Source: Algoriphagus halophilus (lineage in GTDB: Bacteria > Bacteroidota > Bacteroidia > Cytophagales > Cyclobacteriaceae). From it: 64,000 bases of DNA. Location: contig NZ_FSRC01000002.1 in NCBI RefSeq assembly GCF_900129785.1, positions 558,001 through 622,000 on the forward strand, in the 5' to 3' direction. Positions 20,301 to 28,233 of this stretch are shown here, in pieces. The stretch's first letter is position 1; each line of letters opens with the position of its first letter. The notes beneath the pieces were generated by a model. The model was not told where the DNA came from. It made no database searches and worked only from the letters and a program-made list of their open reading frames with translations. A program made the position numbers and the translations under genes.

Positions 20301-22063
20301 TCCACGATGAGATCCCTAGATTAGCAGCATGGGAGAAAAGTGATTCCTCCATCATAGCTTTAGACCTGAATGGGCAAGAAGCCTGGGATTATATCGATAA
20401 GATGAATACCTATGGCAAATATGAACAAGCAGATCCTCATGCGCCTACCAAAGAGGATATTATGGCTTTAGGGGGCCTGACCTTTGTCATAGCACGCACT
20501 ACACACGGGGAAATTGGATTCAGCCTGGCAGGACAGGTTCCTAATCCTCCGGAAGAATCTTTAACTACATTGGTCCGCTTTGCCAATGTATTTGACCTGG
20601 CTTACAGACGTTTTGAGGATTTACTTATCTCAGAAAAGCAAACCAGAAAAGCAAAAATTGAACTGGCATTGGAGCGTGTCAGAGCGAGGGCTATGGCCAT
20701 GCAAGAACCTGAGGAATTGGTAGAGGTGGCAAATGTAATGCGGGAGGAAATGGGCCTTCTAGGAGTAGAGGAATTAGAGACTAGTTCCATTTACATCAAT
20801 AAAAATTCTCAGGGAGATGCGGAATGTTGGTATTCGCTTAAAGATATCCGCGATGGAAAAAAAACCTATGTAGCTGATCATTTTAATCTGAATTACAATG
20901 ATACATGGGTAGGCCAACAGATGCTATCTTTTTACCAAAGTGAGCAACAGGATACTTCTATCGTCATGAAAGGAGCCAATCGCATAGAATGGATCAACTA
21001 TTGTTCTGAACAGTCTCCTGCGATCCAAGGGTATTATGGGAAAACTATCCCCGAACGCACTTATCATTTGACCAAATTTTCGAATGGGGCAATTGGAGCC
21101 GCTACCCCGGGTGAAATTTCTAGCGAAAGTTGGGACTTATTGCGGAGAGCAGCATTGGTTTTCTCTTTAGCCTACTCCAGGTTCAAGGATCTTTCACAAG
21201 CCAAAGAGGATTTGAAGCGGTTGAAAAAAGCAAAAGCTCGAGCCGAGAAAGCCCTTAAAGAATTAAAATCCACTCAGCAGCAACTTGTTCAACAAGAGAA
21301 ATTAGCCTCTCTGGGTCAACTGACAGCTGGAATAGCTCATGAGATCAAAAACCCACTCAACTTTGTCAATAATTTTTCAGATCTCAGTCGGGAACTGATT
21401 GAGGAGGTATTTGAAGAATTAGAAAATCTGGATGATTCGGATAGCAAAGAAGAAATCATTGCCATCCTGAATGATGTAAAAAGCAATCTCTTCAAAGTTC
21501 ATGAACATGGTACTCGAGCAGATAGCATTGTCAAATCCATGCTGCAACACAGCCGGGCTTCTGACGGTAAGCGGGAGGACAAAGCCTTTAATGCAATGGT
21601 ACGGGAGTTTGTGAACCTTTCCTTCCATGGAATGCGAGCAGGCAAAGCTCCTATCAATGTGGACATAGAATTCAAGTTGGATCCTGAAGTAGGCGAAGTA
21701 TCGCTAATCAGTGAAGATTTTTCGAGAGTAATTCTGAACCTCTGCAATAATGGATTTGATGCTATGAGAGAAAAACTCAAAACCGTAGGAACGAATGATT
21801 ATCTACCCAAACTTACGGTGACCACTAGTTTATTGAAAGACAAAATTCATTTCTCCATTTCAGACAATGGTCCCGGAATCCCAAAAGAAATAAAGGATAA
21901 AATTCTCCAGCCTTTTTTCACTACAAAAAAAGGAACCGAAGGCACTGGACTAGGACTCAGCATCACCCATGATATTATCAAAGCACATGGTGGAGAATTA
22001 CACTTAGAAACAAATGAACAAGTTGGAAGTGAGTTTATTATTCATCTACCCCTTAAAAAATGA
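17327..22063 (+). CDS. Giant cytosolic histidine kinase with SnoaL-like domain and six repeated sensor modules
   Basis: The 1578-residue protein starts inside the previous gene (11-base overlap). Residues 1-130 form a SnoaL/NTF2-like domain ending in WVLTHWHAST, a counterpart of the one at 2008. Six modules of about 190 residues follow, with linkers near residues 344, 528, 717, 903 and 1094. Module 5 (SLERIRAQVTAMRFSDELFD) is clearly the closest relative of module 3 in the gene at 2008. The kinase core lies at about 1310-1578: His1338 in [14 protein letters not shown] box NLCNNGFDAM, G1 DNGPGIP and FFTTKKGTEGTGLGLSIT. This core is the most divergent of the eleven kinases (Lys for Gln after HEI, KKGTEG in the lid). 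The stop overlaps the first DUF6090 gene as ATGA. Confidence 0.87.
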   Translation: MGSEKEQLLEKNYDRIVNVGYCLTPYENLRDIIHPDAVVFGTAKDEQLFTFEQIDKLFKAQYIQMSQLDSKIERKRITTHFSLDGNHAIIIELVNMNMASEDVTIHLELRTSCSMEFINGTWVLTHWHASTAANTENDPWHLEEWRRERETLQNLVDQQTEELLLKNRELKIESALERVRAQSLAMHHSSELSSVVDTLLQEFTNLEFTLTFCIINLIDEEDMSNTVWAANPETGKDPESYYMKFEDYPFHHAMWDAWKAQKKRFVYTIEGEEKKIYDEYLYSKTEFSRFPKHVQDANKALERYVAGFTFFKYSGLQTVSENYISEQDLDILERFGKVFEQAFTRFLDLQKAEAQTRESEIQLALERVRSRSMSMHSSSEIGDTALVVFQELNKLGIDSVRGGIALIDTEKDQAELWLVAEKDGKSETKILGSAKGGQHYFYRNYIAAARNGEDYFFAEMVGKELKKYYKIASTSLNVPTPEEFPEREFYYGFFFAEGSVNVISRRKLLQSELSIGLRFAKVFGLVYRRFLDLQKAEAQARESEIQLALERVRARTMAMQESKELAEASSLLFQQLHDLGVNTYSSGFTIWDEEKDELISWMCNADGSMNPPFIMPIAENEWHQSQFESWKRGEHFLVKDLSGDELQAYFKYLQSFPMLSQAFQKSIDAGYPMPKRQIHHVANFASGNLLLITLEPLPEAHGLFRRFAKVFEQTYTRFLDLQKAEEQAKEARIEAALERVRSRTMGMQRAEELGEVALVLFDELKSLVDNLWTCGFVLCEKDRREDEWWLSLDNGLIKPFYISNEGDYAHENLYEGWEKGVPYRTVTLEGEKLKEHYDWLMEIPITKQIFQDMEASGIARPKWQRLHAAYFKTGYLVMITEVPCEEEEIFKRFAQAFDLTYTRFLDLTKAETQAKEAKLELSLERIRAQVTAMRFSDELFDIMVSMRREFVLLGHEADYFWHMKWTPDSYEMSMTSEDGERIGMIISVPKFVHDEIPRLAAWEKSDSSIIALDLNGQEAWDYIDKMNTYGKYEQADPHAPTKEDIMALGGLTFVIARTTHGEIGFSLAGQVPNPPEESLTTLVRFANVFDLAYRRFEDLLISEKQTRKAKIELALERVRARAMAMQEPEELVEVANVMREEMGLLGVEELETSSIYINKNSQGDAECWYSLKDIRDGKKTYVADHFNLNYNDTWVGQQMLSFYQSEQQDTSIVMKGANRIEWINYCSEQSPAIQGYYGKTIPERTYHLTKFSNGAIGAATPGEISSESWDLLRRAALVFSLAYSRFKDLSQAKEDLKRLKKAKARAEKALKELKSTQQQLVQQEKLASLGQLTAGIAHEIKNPLNFVNNFSDLSRELIEEVFEELENLDDSDSKEEIIAILNDVKSNLFKVHEHGTRADSIVKSMLQHSRASDGKREDKAFNAMVREFVNLSFHGMRAGKAPINVDIEFKLDPEVGEVSLISEDFSRVILNLCNNGFDAMREKLKTVGTNDYLPKLTVTTSLLKDKIHFSISDNGPGIPKEIKDKILQPFFTTKKGTEGTGLGLSITHDIIKAHGGELHLETNEQVGSEFIIHLPLKK
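17840..21200 (+). repeat. Tandem sensor-module array 3, six units of about 565 bases
   Basis: Linkers are found at about 18358, 18912, 19477, 20036 and 20610, with steps of 554, 565, 559 and 574 bases. The linker text matches that of arrays 1 and 2. Confidence 0.85.
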
Positions 22064-22803
22064 TCTCTTTCTTTCGAAAAATTCGCCAAAAACTGCTTTC
22101 ACAAAACAGGGTAACGAGATACCTGGTTTATGCCTTGGGGGAAATTTTGCTAGTGGTGATTGGGATTCTGATAGCTTTACAGATCAATAACTGGAATGAA
22201 AGCCGGAAAGACGGTGCCTATGAATTGGAAATGCTTTCAGAGATCAACCGGGAACTCCTTAGCGAGATTGAGGATAAACAAAGCGCTCTGAATATTTTCA
22301 TCATGGCAGAAAGAAGTCTAAATGAACTCCTGAATATGAGGATAGATAACGAATACCCCAGAGATTCCCTTGAGCAGCATCTCAATAATCTAGGTACTGT
22401 AGGGTTATTTTTTCCTTATTCAGATGGTGCTTATGAGGCTCTGAAATCAGGTGGTGTTGATAAGATCCAAAATGAAAAACTCAGAAACGACCTGATTCGA
22501 TTATACAGCTACAATTTCAAACTGATGTCTATCTATGTAAATGAATTGGCACGGCCTGACATGTTAGAAAAGTTTGAACTTTTTTATCGGGTCTTTCCTC
22601 AGCAACTAACCCCCGGACCTGATGGCGTCATAATTGAATCCCTCGATTATTCAACCTTTGAAGAGGTGGTTCATACTGATGAGTTTATGGAATTGATAGA
22701 AGTTGGTAATGATGTAGTTTCATCTGTCAAACCCCGTTTACAGGGCATACTCAGGCAAATGAATGAGGTTCAAAGGCTAGTGGAAAACGAGATCTCGAAA
22801 TAA
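22060..22803 (+). CDS. DUF6090-family membrane protein 1
   Basis: This 247-residue protein begins MISFFRKIRQKLLSQNRVTR, followed by one membrane helix at about 24-43 (YALGEILLVVIGILIALQIN) and NWNE. That is the signature of the DUF6090 family of Bacteroidota, whose function is not known. A short basic N-terminus before the helix suggests an N-in topology with the remaining 200 residues outside the cytoplasm (inference); that part is mostly helical and charged. The start overlaps the kinase stop as ATGA, so its translation is coupled to the giant kinase. Its TAA shares a base with the next ATG. Confidence 0.85.
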   Translation: MISFFRKIRQKLLSQNRVTRYLVYALGEILLVVIGILIALQINNWNESRKDGAYELEMLSEINRELLSEIEDKQSALNIFIMAERSLNELLNMRIDNEYPRDSLEQHLNNLGTVGLFFPYSDGAYEALKSGGVDKIQNEKLRNDLIRLYSYNFKLMSIYVNELARPDMLEKFELFYRVFPQQLTPGPDGVIIESLDYSTFEEVVHTDEFMELIEVGNDVVSSVKPRLQGILRQMNEVQRLVENEISK

Positions 22804-23573
22804 TGGTAAAATTCTTACGATATATCAGAAAGTCATTTTTGGAACAAAATAAAATACGCTCCTATCTCCTCTATGCTTTGGGTGAGATCATATTAGTGGT
22901 GGTTGGGATACTTATCGCATTACAGGTAAATAATTGGAACCAAAACCGTATTGCCAACAAAGAACGACTTGAGCTGCTTAATCAGCTTCTATGGGACTTT
23001 AATGTGCTGATATCAGCTATTGAGGAGGAAAAGTTGGCTTCTAAAAATCGACTCATCTACAATAAAAGACTACTCAATTATGCTGCTGGCACAGAAGATA
23101 TTCCTACTGATTCATTACAATTTTTGCTACAAGGGATAGTCTCCTATTCCGAGCTTGTTAATTTCAAAACTACCCTTGATCAAGCCAAGTCCAGCGGGAA
23201 GCTCAGCCTTATCAAAAGCGACAGCCTGTTTAATGCCCTGAGTGCACTTGAATACAGCTTTAATGGGCACAGCAAAATAGGAGAGAGTATCCTTAGGATA
23301 ATGGCGACCAACGATTATGGAGATATTTTAGTTAGGTCTGATCTGTTGAAATCAGTGGATCAGTTAGACAACCTTGGATATTCCATTTCAGCTGATATGC
23401 ATCCCGACTTGGATCTTAAGACAAGCGGAGAAGCCTTTTTTAGGAATGAAGAAACTTACAAAAGCCTCTATCAGATACATATAACAAATACAATTAATCA
23501 TCTATGGTTGCTGTCCATTGAAAGTAACGTAAATAATGTATTGAATTTTATAAATAAAGAGTTGAAGCCATAA
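22803..23573 (+). CDS. DUF6090-family membrane protein 2
   Basis: This 256-residue paralogue opens MVKFLRYIRKSFLEQNKIRS, followed by the membrane helix ALGEIILVVVGILIALQVNN. The start overlaps the previous stop by one base (TAATG). The part after residue 45 has little visible similarity to the other copies apart from a shared helical, acidic composition and the motif LDQAKSSGKLSLIKSDSL. That stretch corresponds to the S-G-x-(L/I)-x-x-I-x-(N/S) element seen in most copies. Unlike most of the array, it is followed by a longer gap of 124 bases. Confidence 0.83.
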   Translation: MVKFLRYIRKSFLEQNKIRSYLLYALGEIILVVVGILIALQVNNWNQNRIANKERLELLNQLLWDFNVLISAIEEEKLASKNRLIYNKRLLNYAAGTEDIPTDSLQFLLQGIVSYSELVNFKTTLDQAKSSGKLSLIKSDSLFNALSALEYSFNGHSKIGESILRIMATNDYGDILVRSDLLKSVDQLDNLGYSISADMHPDLDLKTSGEAFFRNEETYKSLYQIHITNTINHLWLLSIESNVNNVLNFINKELKP

Positions 23574-23697
23574 TGCTCAAAGTAACCCGACATATCTCGT
23601 CTGAACTCTGGATTTACCTTATGCTTGGATCAACACGGATTAGTTGCTTTCGCACAAAACCAGCAAAATCCTTTTACCCCGAAAATCCACGATTCAA

Positions 23698-24486
23698 ATG
23701 CTAAAATTTTTCCGAGTCATTCGAAAACAACTCATTGAACAGAATAAAGCTCGAACGTACATTCTCTATGCTATCGGGGAGACCTTCCTAGTCGTGATCG
23801 GAATACTAATTGCTCTACAAGTGAATAACTGGAATGAGGAGAGGAAAGATAGAAAAAGAGAAATCGATTACCTCTATAGGATTCTTTCGGAAATTGAAAG
23901 GGATAGTGCCAGCTTACACTCATCTATTAATCTAACTTCTTATAAGGTTGAACAGGGTAAAAGACTTTTATCTTTAAATAAGTTAGATTCAAATTTACCT
24001 GATAGTGCCCAGTTTATTTGGGACATCTTTTTGATAGGAAGAGGGGGTAGTTATTCTCCCTATATTCCTGCTTACCAAGAATTAGTTTCAACGGGTGAGG
24101 TAAATGTTATTTATAACAAAACAATCATTGAACTATTAGAAAAGTATCTAAATCGTACAAATGGGTTGGAATCCTTTGTGTACAGGGAAGGAGAACAACG
24201 AAGAACCGAATACAACAAATTTATCCAACGATACTTCTCCGCTTTAATCATGGATTCAATATGGGATTTAGGAAGGAAGGGGATTTCTGAAGAAGATTTA
24301 GACCACTTTAAATCATTGGGAATAGACATTGAAGGTTTTAGGAATGATGCCAATGCAGGTTATCAGATTCGAAGTATGACTGCCCTAAATATGGAATTAT
24401 CAAGACTATATCGGCAAAATATGGACACCTATTTGGAGCCATTATTAGCACAACTCAGAGATGAAATCAACTCGCTAGTAAAATAA
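23698..24486 (+). CDS. DUF6090-family membrane protein 3
   Basis: This 262-residue paralogue starts MLKFFRVIRKQLIEQNKART, with the helix AIGETFLVVIGILIALQVNN. The frame is open upstream to a TTG at 23644, but the ATG at 23698 places the N-terminus exactly in register with the other copies, so I use it. The spacer in front (23574-23697) includes CCCGACATATCTCG near 23587, which vaguely resembles the short repeat at 32141 and may be a relic. The conserved mid element appears as LVSTGEVNVIYNKTI. Function is unknown. Confidence 0.82.
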   Translation: MLKFFRVIRKQLIEQNKARTYILYAIGETFLVVIGILIALQVNNWNEERKDRKREIDYLYRILSEIERDSASLHSSINLTSYKVEQGKRLLSLNKLDSNLPDSAQFIWDIFLIGRGGSYSPYIPAYQELVSTGEVNVIYNKTIIELLEKYLNRTNGLESFVYREGEQRRTEYNKFIQRYFSALIMDSIWDLGRKGISEEDLDHFKSLGIDIEGFRNDANAGYQIRSMTALNMELSRLYRQNMDTYLEPLLAQLRDEINSLVK

Positions 24487-24497
24487 CTTGACAAGCT

Positions 24498-25256
24498 ATG
24501 ATCTCTTTCTTTCGAAAAATTCGCCAGCAACTTCTCATTCAAAACAGGGTAACCCGATACTTGGTCTATGCAATAGGCGAGATATTTTTAGTGGTGATAG
24601 GAATACTGATTGCCCTTCAGGTGAACAACTGGAACCAGGAACGCCAGGCCAATATGAAAGCTATAAGCTATCATAAACGTATCATTGAAGACCTTGATAT
24701 TTTCATCGGCGAAACTGAACGGTCAATTAGGCGGTCGTCATCCATTAGAAAATTAATTCTGCAGACGATCGATATGTTGGAAGCCAAAAAGCTACCAGAT
24801 GATAAAGCTCGGATTTTTGAAAGAACGATGCATCTGTACTATCAAGTACCTTATCGAATCCCCTCCCTTTCTACCATTACAGAAATGAGAAGTAATGGAG
24901 ATCTAGAGTTAATGGACAATCTTGATTTAAGAAAAAAGCTCATACAATTTGAACAGGAAATCTTGTCCACGGATGAAGTATTGGTCTTAATGGGGCATCA
25001 TGCTGCAGAACATGTGTTTTATATAGATCAATACATTCGAGCCATTCCGGACACGAGCGTAGTATCAACGGACTATGTCGAAATAGGGATTAAGACAAAT
25101 TTTGAAGAGATGGCTAATGATATAAAGTTCGTGAATTATCTCTCTAAATTTTCGGTGCAATGGTCTCACCATATGATGTTCTCTCGTGACTTAAATGAAT
25201 CTGCCATTAAGCTACGAGATGAATTAATAGAAGAACTTGAAAAGCTCAATAAATGA
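24498..25256 (+). CDS. DUF6090-family membrane protein 4
   Basis: This 252-residue paralogue starts MISFFRKIRQQLLIQNRVTR, with the helix AIGEIFLVVIGILIALQVNN. It lies 11 bases after the previous stop and ends in an ATGA overlap with the next copy. The mid element appears as MRSNGDLELMDNLDLRKKL. DNA of the membrane-helix segment (about 24580-24635) is nearly identical to that of copies 5 and 6, while the C-terminal parts are far apart. Confidence 0.84.
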   Translation: MISFFRKIRQQLLIQNRVTRYLVYAIGEIFLVVIGILIALQVNNWNQERQANMKAISYHKRIIEDLDIFIGETERSIRRSSSIRKLILQTIDMLEAKKLPDDKARIFERTMHLYYQVPYRIPSLSTITEMRSNGDLELMDNLDLRKKLIQFEQEILSTDEVLVLMGHHAAEHVFYIDQYIRAIPDTSVVSTDYVEIGIKTNFEEMANDIKFVNYLSKFSVQWSHHMMFSRDLNESAIKLRDELIEELEKLNK

Positions 25257-25990
25257 TTTCACTTTTTAGAAAAATCCGTCAAAAACTCCTTCAACAAAAT
25301 AGAATCACTCGATACCTCCCCCATGCCATCGGTGAGATATTCTTAGTGGTGATAGGAATACTGATTGCCCTTCAGGTGAATAATTGGAATCAGGATCGCT
25401 TGGAAAAGAGAAAATCCAAGGAATTCCACCAGCGTCTTAGCAATGATTTGGATCAGATCATTATTTTCCTTGGGGAAATTGAAGAGTATTCCAGTTTAGT
25501 AGCTAACCAATTGGATGAGGCAGTGGAACTTTTAGAGTCCGGTGAATTCAACGATTCGAACAAGCAGATATTGGACTTTGCATTTGGCAATTATTTTCGG
25601 CTTTCCCGCCACCTTCCCGAATTATCTGCCTATGAGGAAATGAAAAGCTCTGGACAGTTGGGGTTGATATATAATCTGGAGCTTCGAGAAGAGTTGAGCA
25701 AATACATCACACAACAAAAACTGGTGAGCACCATCTACGAGGATCTAAACGAAAAGGTCAATCAAACTACTTTCATCGATCCCTATTTAAAGTTTGAGGC
25801 TGGTGGAAGCGTAACCAAAAATGCTTTCAGATATGATTTTTCAAAAATCCAACGAGATCGTGTCGTAATTAACACCTTATCTAGATATGCTTTTCACTGG
25901 AAGACCAAAAGTTCCTTTTCTAGAAGTCTTCAAAACCAAGCAACTGAGCTCCACGAATTGATTCAAAAAGAAATTGATACTTCCTTATGA
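25253..25990 (+). CDS. DUF6090-family membrane protein 5
   Basis: This 245-residue paralogue starts MISLFRKIRQKLLQQNRITR, with the helix AIGEIFLVVIGILIALQVNN. Both ends overlap neighbours as ATGA. Bases 25347-25390 are identical to 26081-26124 in copy 6, including third codon positions, although the remainder of the two proteins shows little similarity. The mid element appears as MKSSGQLGLIYNLELREEL, closely matching copy 4. Confidence 0.84.
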   Translation: MISLFRKIRQKLLQQNRITRYLPHAIGEIFLVVIGILIALQVNNWNQDRLEKRKSKEFHQRLSNDLDQIIIFLGEIEEYSSLVANQLDEAVELLESGEFNDSNKQILDFAFGNYFRLSRHLPELSAYEEMKSSGQLGLIYNLELREELSKYITQQKLVSTIYEDLNEKVNQTTFIDPYLKFEAGGSVTKNAFRYDFSKIQRDRVVINTLSRYAFHWKTKSSFSRSLQNQATELHELIQKEIDTSL

Positions 25991-26739
25991 TCTCTTTTTT
26001 CCGCAAAATCCGCCAAAAACCCTTCTCTCAGAATCGAATCACTCGATACCTCCTCTATGCCTTGGGGGAGATATTCTTGGTGGTGATAGGAATACTGATT
26101 GCCCTTCAGGTGAATAATTGGAATGAACAACGTAGGGCTGAACAGTACGAGACCATCCTATTAAAGCAGATGCAAAATGCTCTGAATAATGATCTGTTCT
26201 TGATCAAAAACTTCTTTGAACCCAGAGTACAGCAGAATAAAGAAGGGGTAGATAGTCTTTTACAATATGTTCAAATGAATGAAATGCCTGACCAAGAAAC
26301 TATAAGGCGGTTAGTCGGCAAAATGTTAACCGACTTCTTATACAGATTTGACTCTGGGCCCTATGAAAATTTGAAATCAAATGGACTTGATATTATTAAG
26401 AATGATTCCTTGAGAAATTATATTTCCAACCTATACGGCCAAGTACTTCCAAGCTATGCCCTGTTCATCAATGAATTCAAGGATGAACGTGAAGAGGAAA
26501 TAAAGATCTATTTAAGGAAATTTATCAAAGATGAATTAACTGTGGATGAAGTCGGTAAACCCTATTTGCGTGAAGTACCCAATATAAATGATATCAGAGA
26601 TGAGAATCTGTTAAGAGTGATCAATCTCCGCAGTTTTGTTTATAAAAATAACAGAGCGAGGCTTGATGCTGTAATTGAATCCAACAGAAAAGGGGAAGCT
26701 ATGATAGCAAAAGAACTTAAATCAAGAATTAAAAACTGA
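25987..26739 (+). CDS. DUF6090-family membrane protein 6
   Basis: This 250-residue paralogue starts MISFFRKIRQKPFSQNRITR, with the helix ALGEIFLVVIGILIALQVNN. Both ends overlap neighbours (ATGA before, TGATG after). The mid element appears as LKSNGLDIIKNDSLRNYI. A Pro replaces Leu in the basic N-terminal helix (RQKPFSQ), a small oddity within the array. Function is unknown. Confidence 0.84.
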   Translation: MISFFRKIRQKPFSQNRITRYLLYALGEIFLVVIGILIALQVNNWNEQRRAEQYETILLKQMQNALNNDLFLIKNFFEPRVQQNKEGVDSLLQYVQMNEMPDQETIRRLVGKMLTDFLYRFDSGPYENLKSNGLDIIKNDSLRNYISNLYGQVLPSYALFINEFKDEREEEIKIYLRKFIKDELTVDEVGKPYLREVPNINDIRDENLLRVINLRSFVYKNNRARLDAVIESNRKGEAMIAKELKSRIKN

Positions 26740-27452
26740 TGCTTAAATTCTTTCGACAAATCAGAAAAAAACTTATGGAACAGAATAAAATTCGTTCCTA
26801 TATCCTCTATGCCTTGGGTGAGATATTCTTGGTGGTAATTGGAATTTTGATTGCACTTCAGGTCAATAACTGGAATGAATCCCGAAAGACCATGAAGAAA
26901 GAGCAAACAAGTCTGAAAAAGATAGCTCAAAATCTTCAAGAGGACATTGATCTACTACAAGAAATAATCCAAGAGGACTCCACAATTTATGAAAACCTGA
27001 GTAAGCTGTCCAATCAAATCATGGATGCCAACTCGGTCGATGACTTAGATCCCTCTAGTAGTGCCAGATTTCGGGTGCCATTGTTCTACCCCAATCAAAG
27101 TGCTTTTGAAAATCTGCTATCCTCAGGTCAGATTGAAATTATCCAAAATGACAGTCTGACCCAACGTCTACAGCTGTATTATAGATCCATAAAAATCATT
27201 CAAGAGGGCACAGATTTTTCTCTCAGAAATTATAGTCGTGACATCGAGAAGTTTTTCATGGAATTTGATCATGTCAGAGATCATCCAAAACTTAAAAAGA
27301 AAGCTATAGCAGCCTACCGGGATGATCCATTTTTGCTAAATTCTCTGTATTACAAAAATGGACTGATTCTTCGTCAAATTTCGAATTATTCCAAGATCAT
27401 GGTTGAAGCCCAAGGTATACTTGCTTTGATTGAAAATGAAATTTCATCTTAA
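26739..27452 (+). CDS. DUF6090-family membrane protein 7
   Basis: This 237-residue paralogue starts MLKFFRQIRKKLMEQNKIRS, with the helix ALGEIFLVVIGILIALQVNN. The start overlaps the preceding stop (TGATG). The mid element appears as LLSSGQIEIIQNDSLTQRL. Its N-terminus is of the MLKFFR..EQNK subtype shared with copy 3 and close to copy 2, whereas copies 1, 4, 5, 6 and 8 are of the MISxFRKIRQ subtype, so two lineages are interleaved in the array. Confidence 0.84.
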   Translation: MLKFFRQIRKKLMEQNKIRSYILYALGEIFLVVIGILIALQVNNWNESRKTMKKEQTSLKKIAQNLQEDIDLLQEIIQEDSTIYENLSKLSNQIMDANSVDDLDPSSSARFRVPLFYPNQSAFENLLSSGQIEIIQNDSLTQRLQLYYRSIKIIQEGTDFSLRNYSRDIEKFFMEFDHVRDHPKLKKKAIAAYRDDPFLLNSLYYKNGLILRQISNYSKIMVEAQGILALIENEISS

Positions 27453-27475
27453 ACTCTGATCAAAACTCAAGAATC

Positions 27476-28210
27476 ATGATCTCAATCTTCCGCAAAATCC
27501 GCCAAAAACTCCTTCAACAAAATCGAATTACTCGGTATGTGACTTATGCTGTAGGTGAAATCTTCCTGGTGACCATCGGGATCCTAATAGCATTGAGCAT
27601 TAATACTTGGAATGAGGATAGAAAAGAAAAGATTTATGAGCGAAAGATGCTATTGGAATTAATTGAAGATATGCAGTTGGACACTGCATTCATGCACTTA
27701 CAATTACGCCGCATAGAAAATTTTGAAAGTAGCCTTGTTGCTTTAGAAAAACCCCTCTTAAGTTGGGAAGAACTAAAAGATGTAGACCCACAATTATTCG
27801 GAGGAGTGTACTTCATCCAAAACACGAAAGCCTTAGAAACCATCAAATCTGGAAATATTCAGATTCCTTTTAATGACCAACTGAGAAAACAAATCAATTC
27901 CCATTATCATAACTCCAGGTTCTATCTGGATTTAATAATTATGGAGGATAAAAATTTCAATGAATTTCGAAGCATACCTATTCAAAAAGAATTTTTCAAA
28001 GTGGAACGTAACGAAGATTCTGAAATCTTTGACTTAAAAATTTTCCCAATAGATTTTGAGAAGATGAAAAATTCGCAAGAATTTAAGGATTTTCTGTTAC
28101 TCCGAAGATCGCGTGTCAATCGATGGAATTGGGCCTATAGAAAAGTTTATGATTCCACTTTGGAAAATATGAAGTCGATTCAAGAATACCTCCAGCAAAA
28201 AGCCAATTAA
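27476..28210 (+). CDS. DUF6090-family membrane protein 8
   Basis: This 244-residue paralogue starts MISIFRKIRQKLLQQNRITR, with a more divergent helix AVGEIFLVTIGILIALSINT and NTWNEDR instead of NNWNE. It lies 23 bases after copy 7. The mid element appears as IKSGNIQIPFNDQLRKQI. It is the last intact member, and a broken copy follows 23 bases downstream. Confidence 0.83.
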   Translation: MISIFRKIRQKLLQQNRITRYVTYAVGEIFLVTIGILIALSINTWNEDRKEKIYERKMLLELIEDMQLDTAFMHLQLRRIENFESSLVALEKPLLSWEELKDVDPQLFGGVYFIQNTKALETIKSGNIQIPFNDQLRKQINSHYHNSRFYLDLIIMEDKNFNEFRSIPIQKEFFKVERNEDSEIFDLKIFPIDFEKMKNSQEFKDFLLLRRSRVNRWNWAYRKVYDSTLENMKSIQEYLQQKAN

Positions 28211-28233
28211 TTACATTAAGAGTAATTAACCAT

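Noticed and set aside
23644..23697. Upstream TTG extending DUF6090 copy 3 by 18 residues
   Set aside because: The extension has no counterpart in the other copies, and the ATG at 23698 is in perfect register with them.
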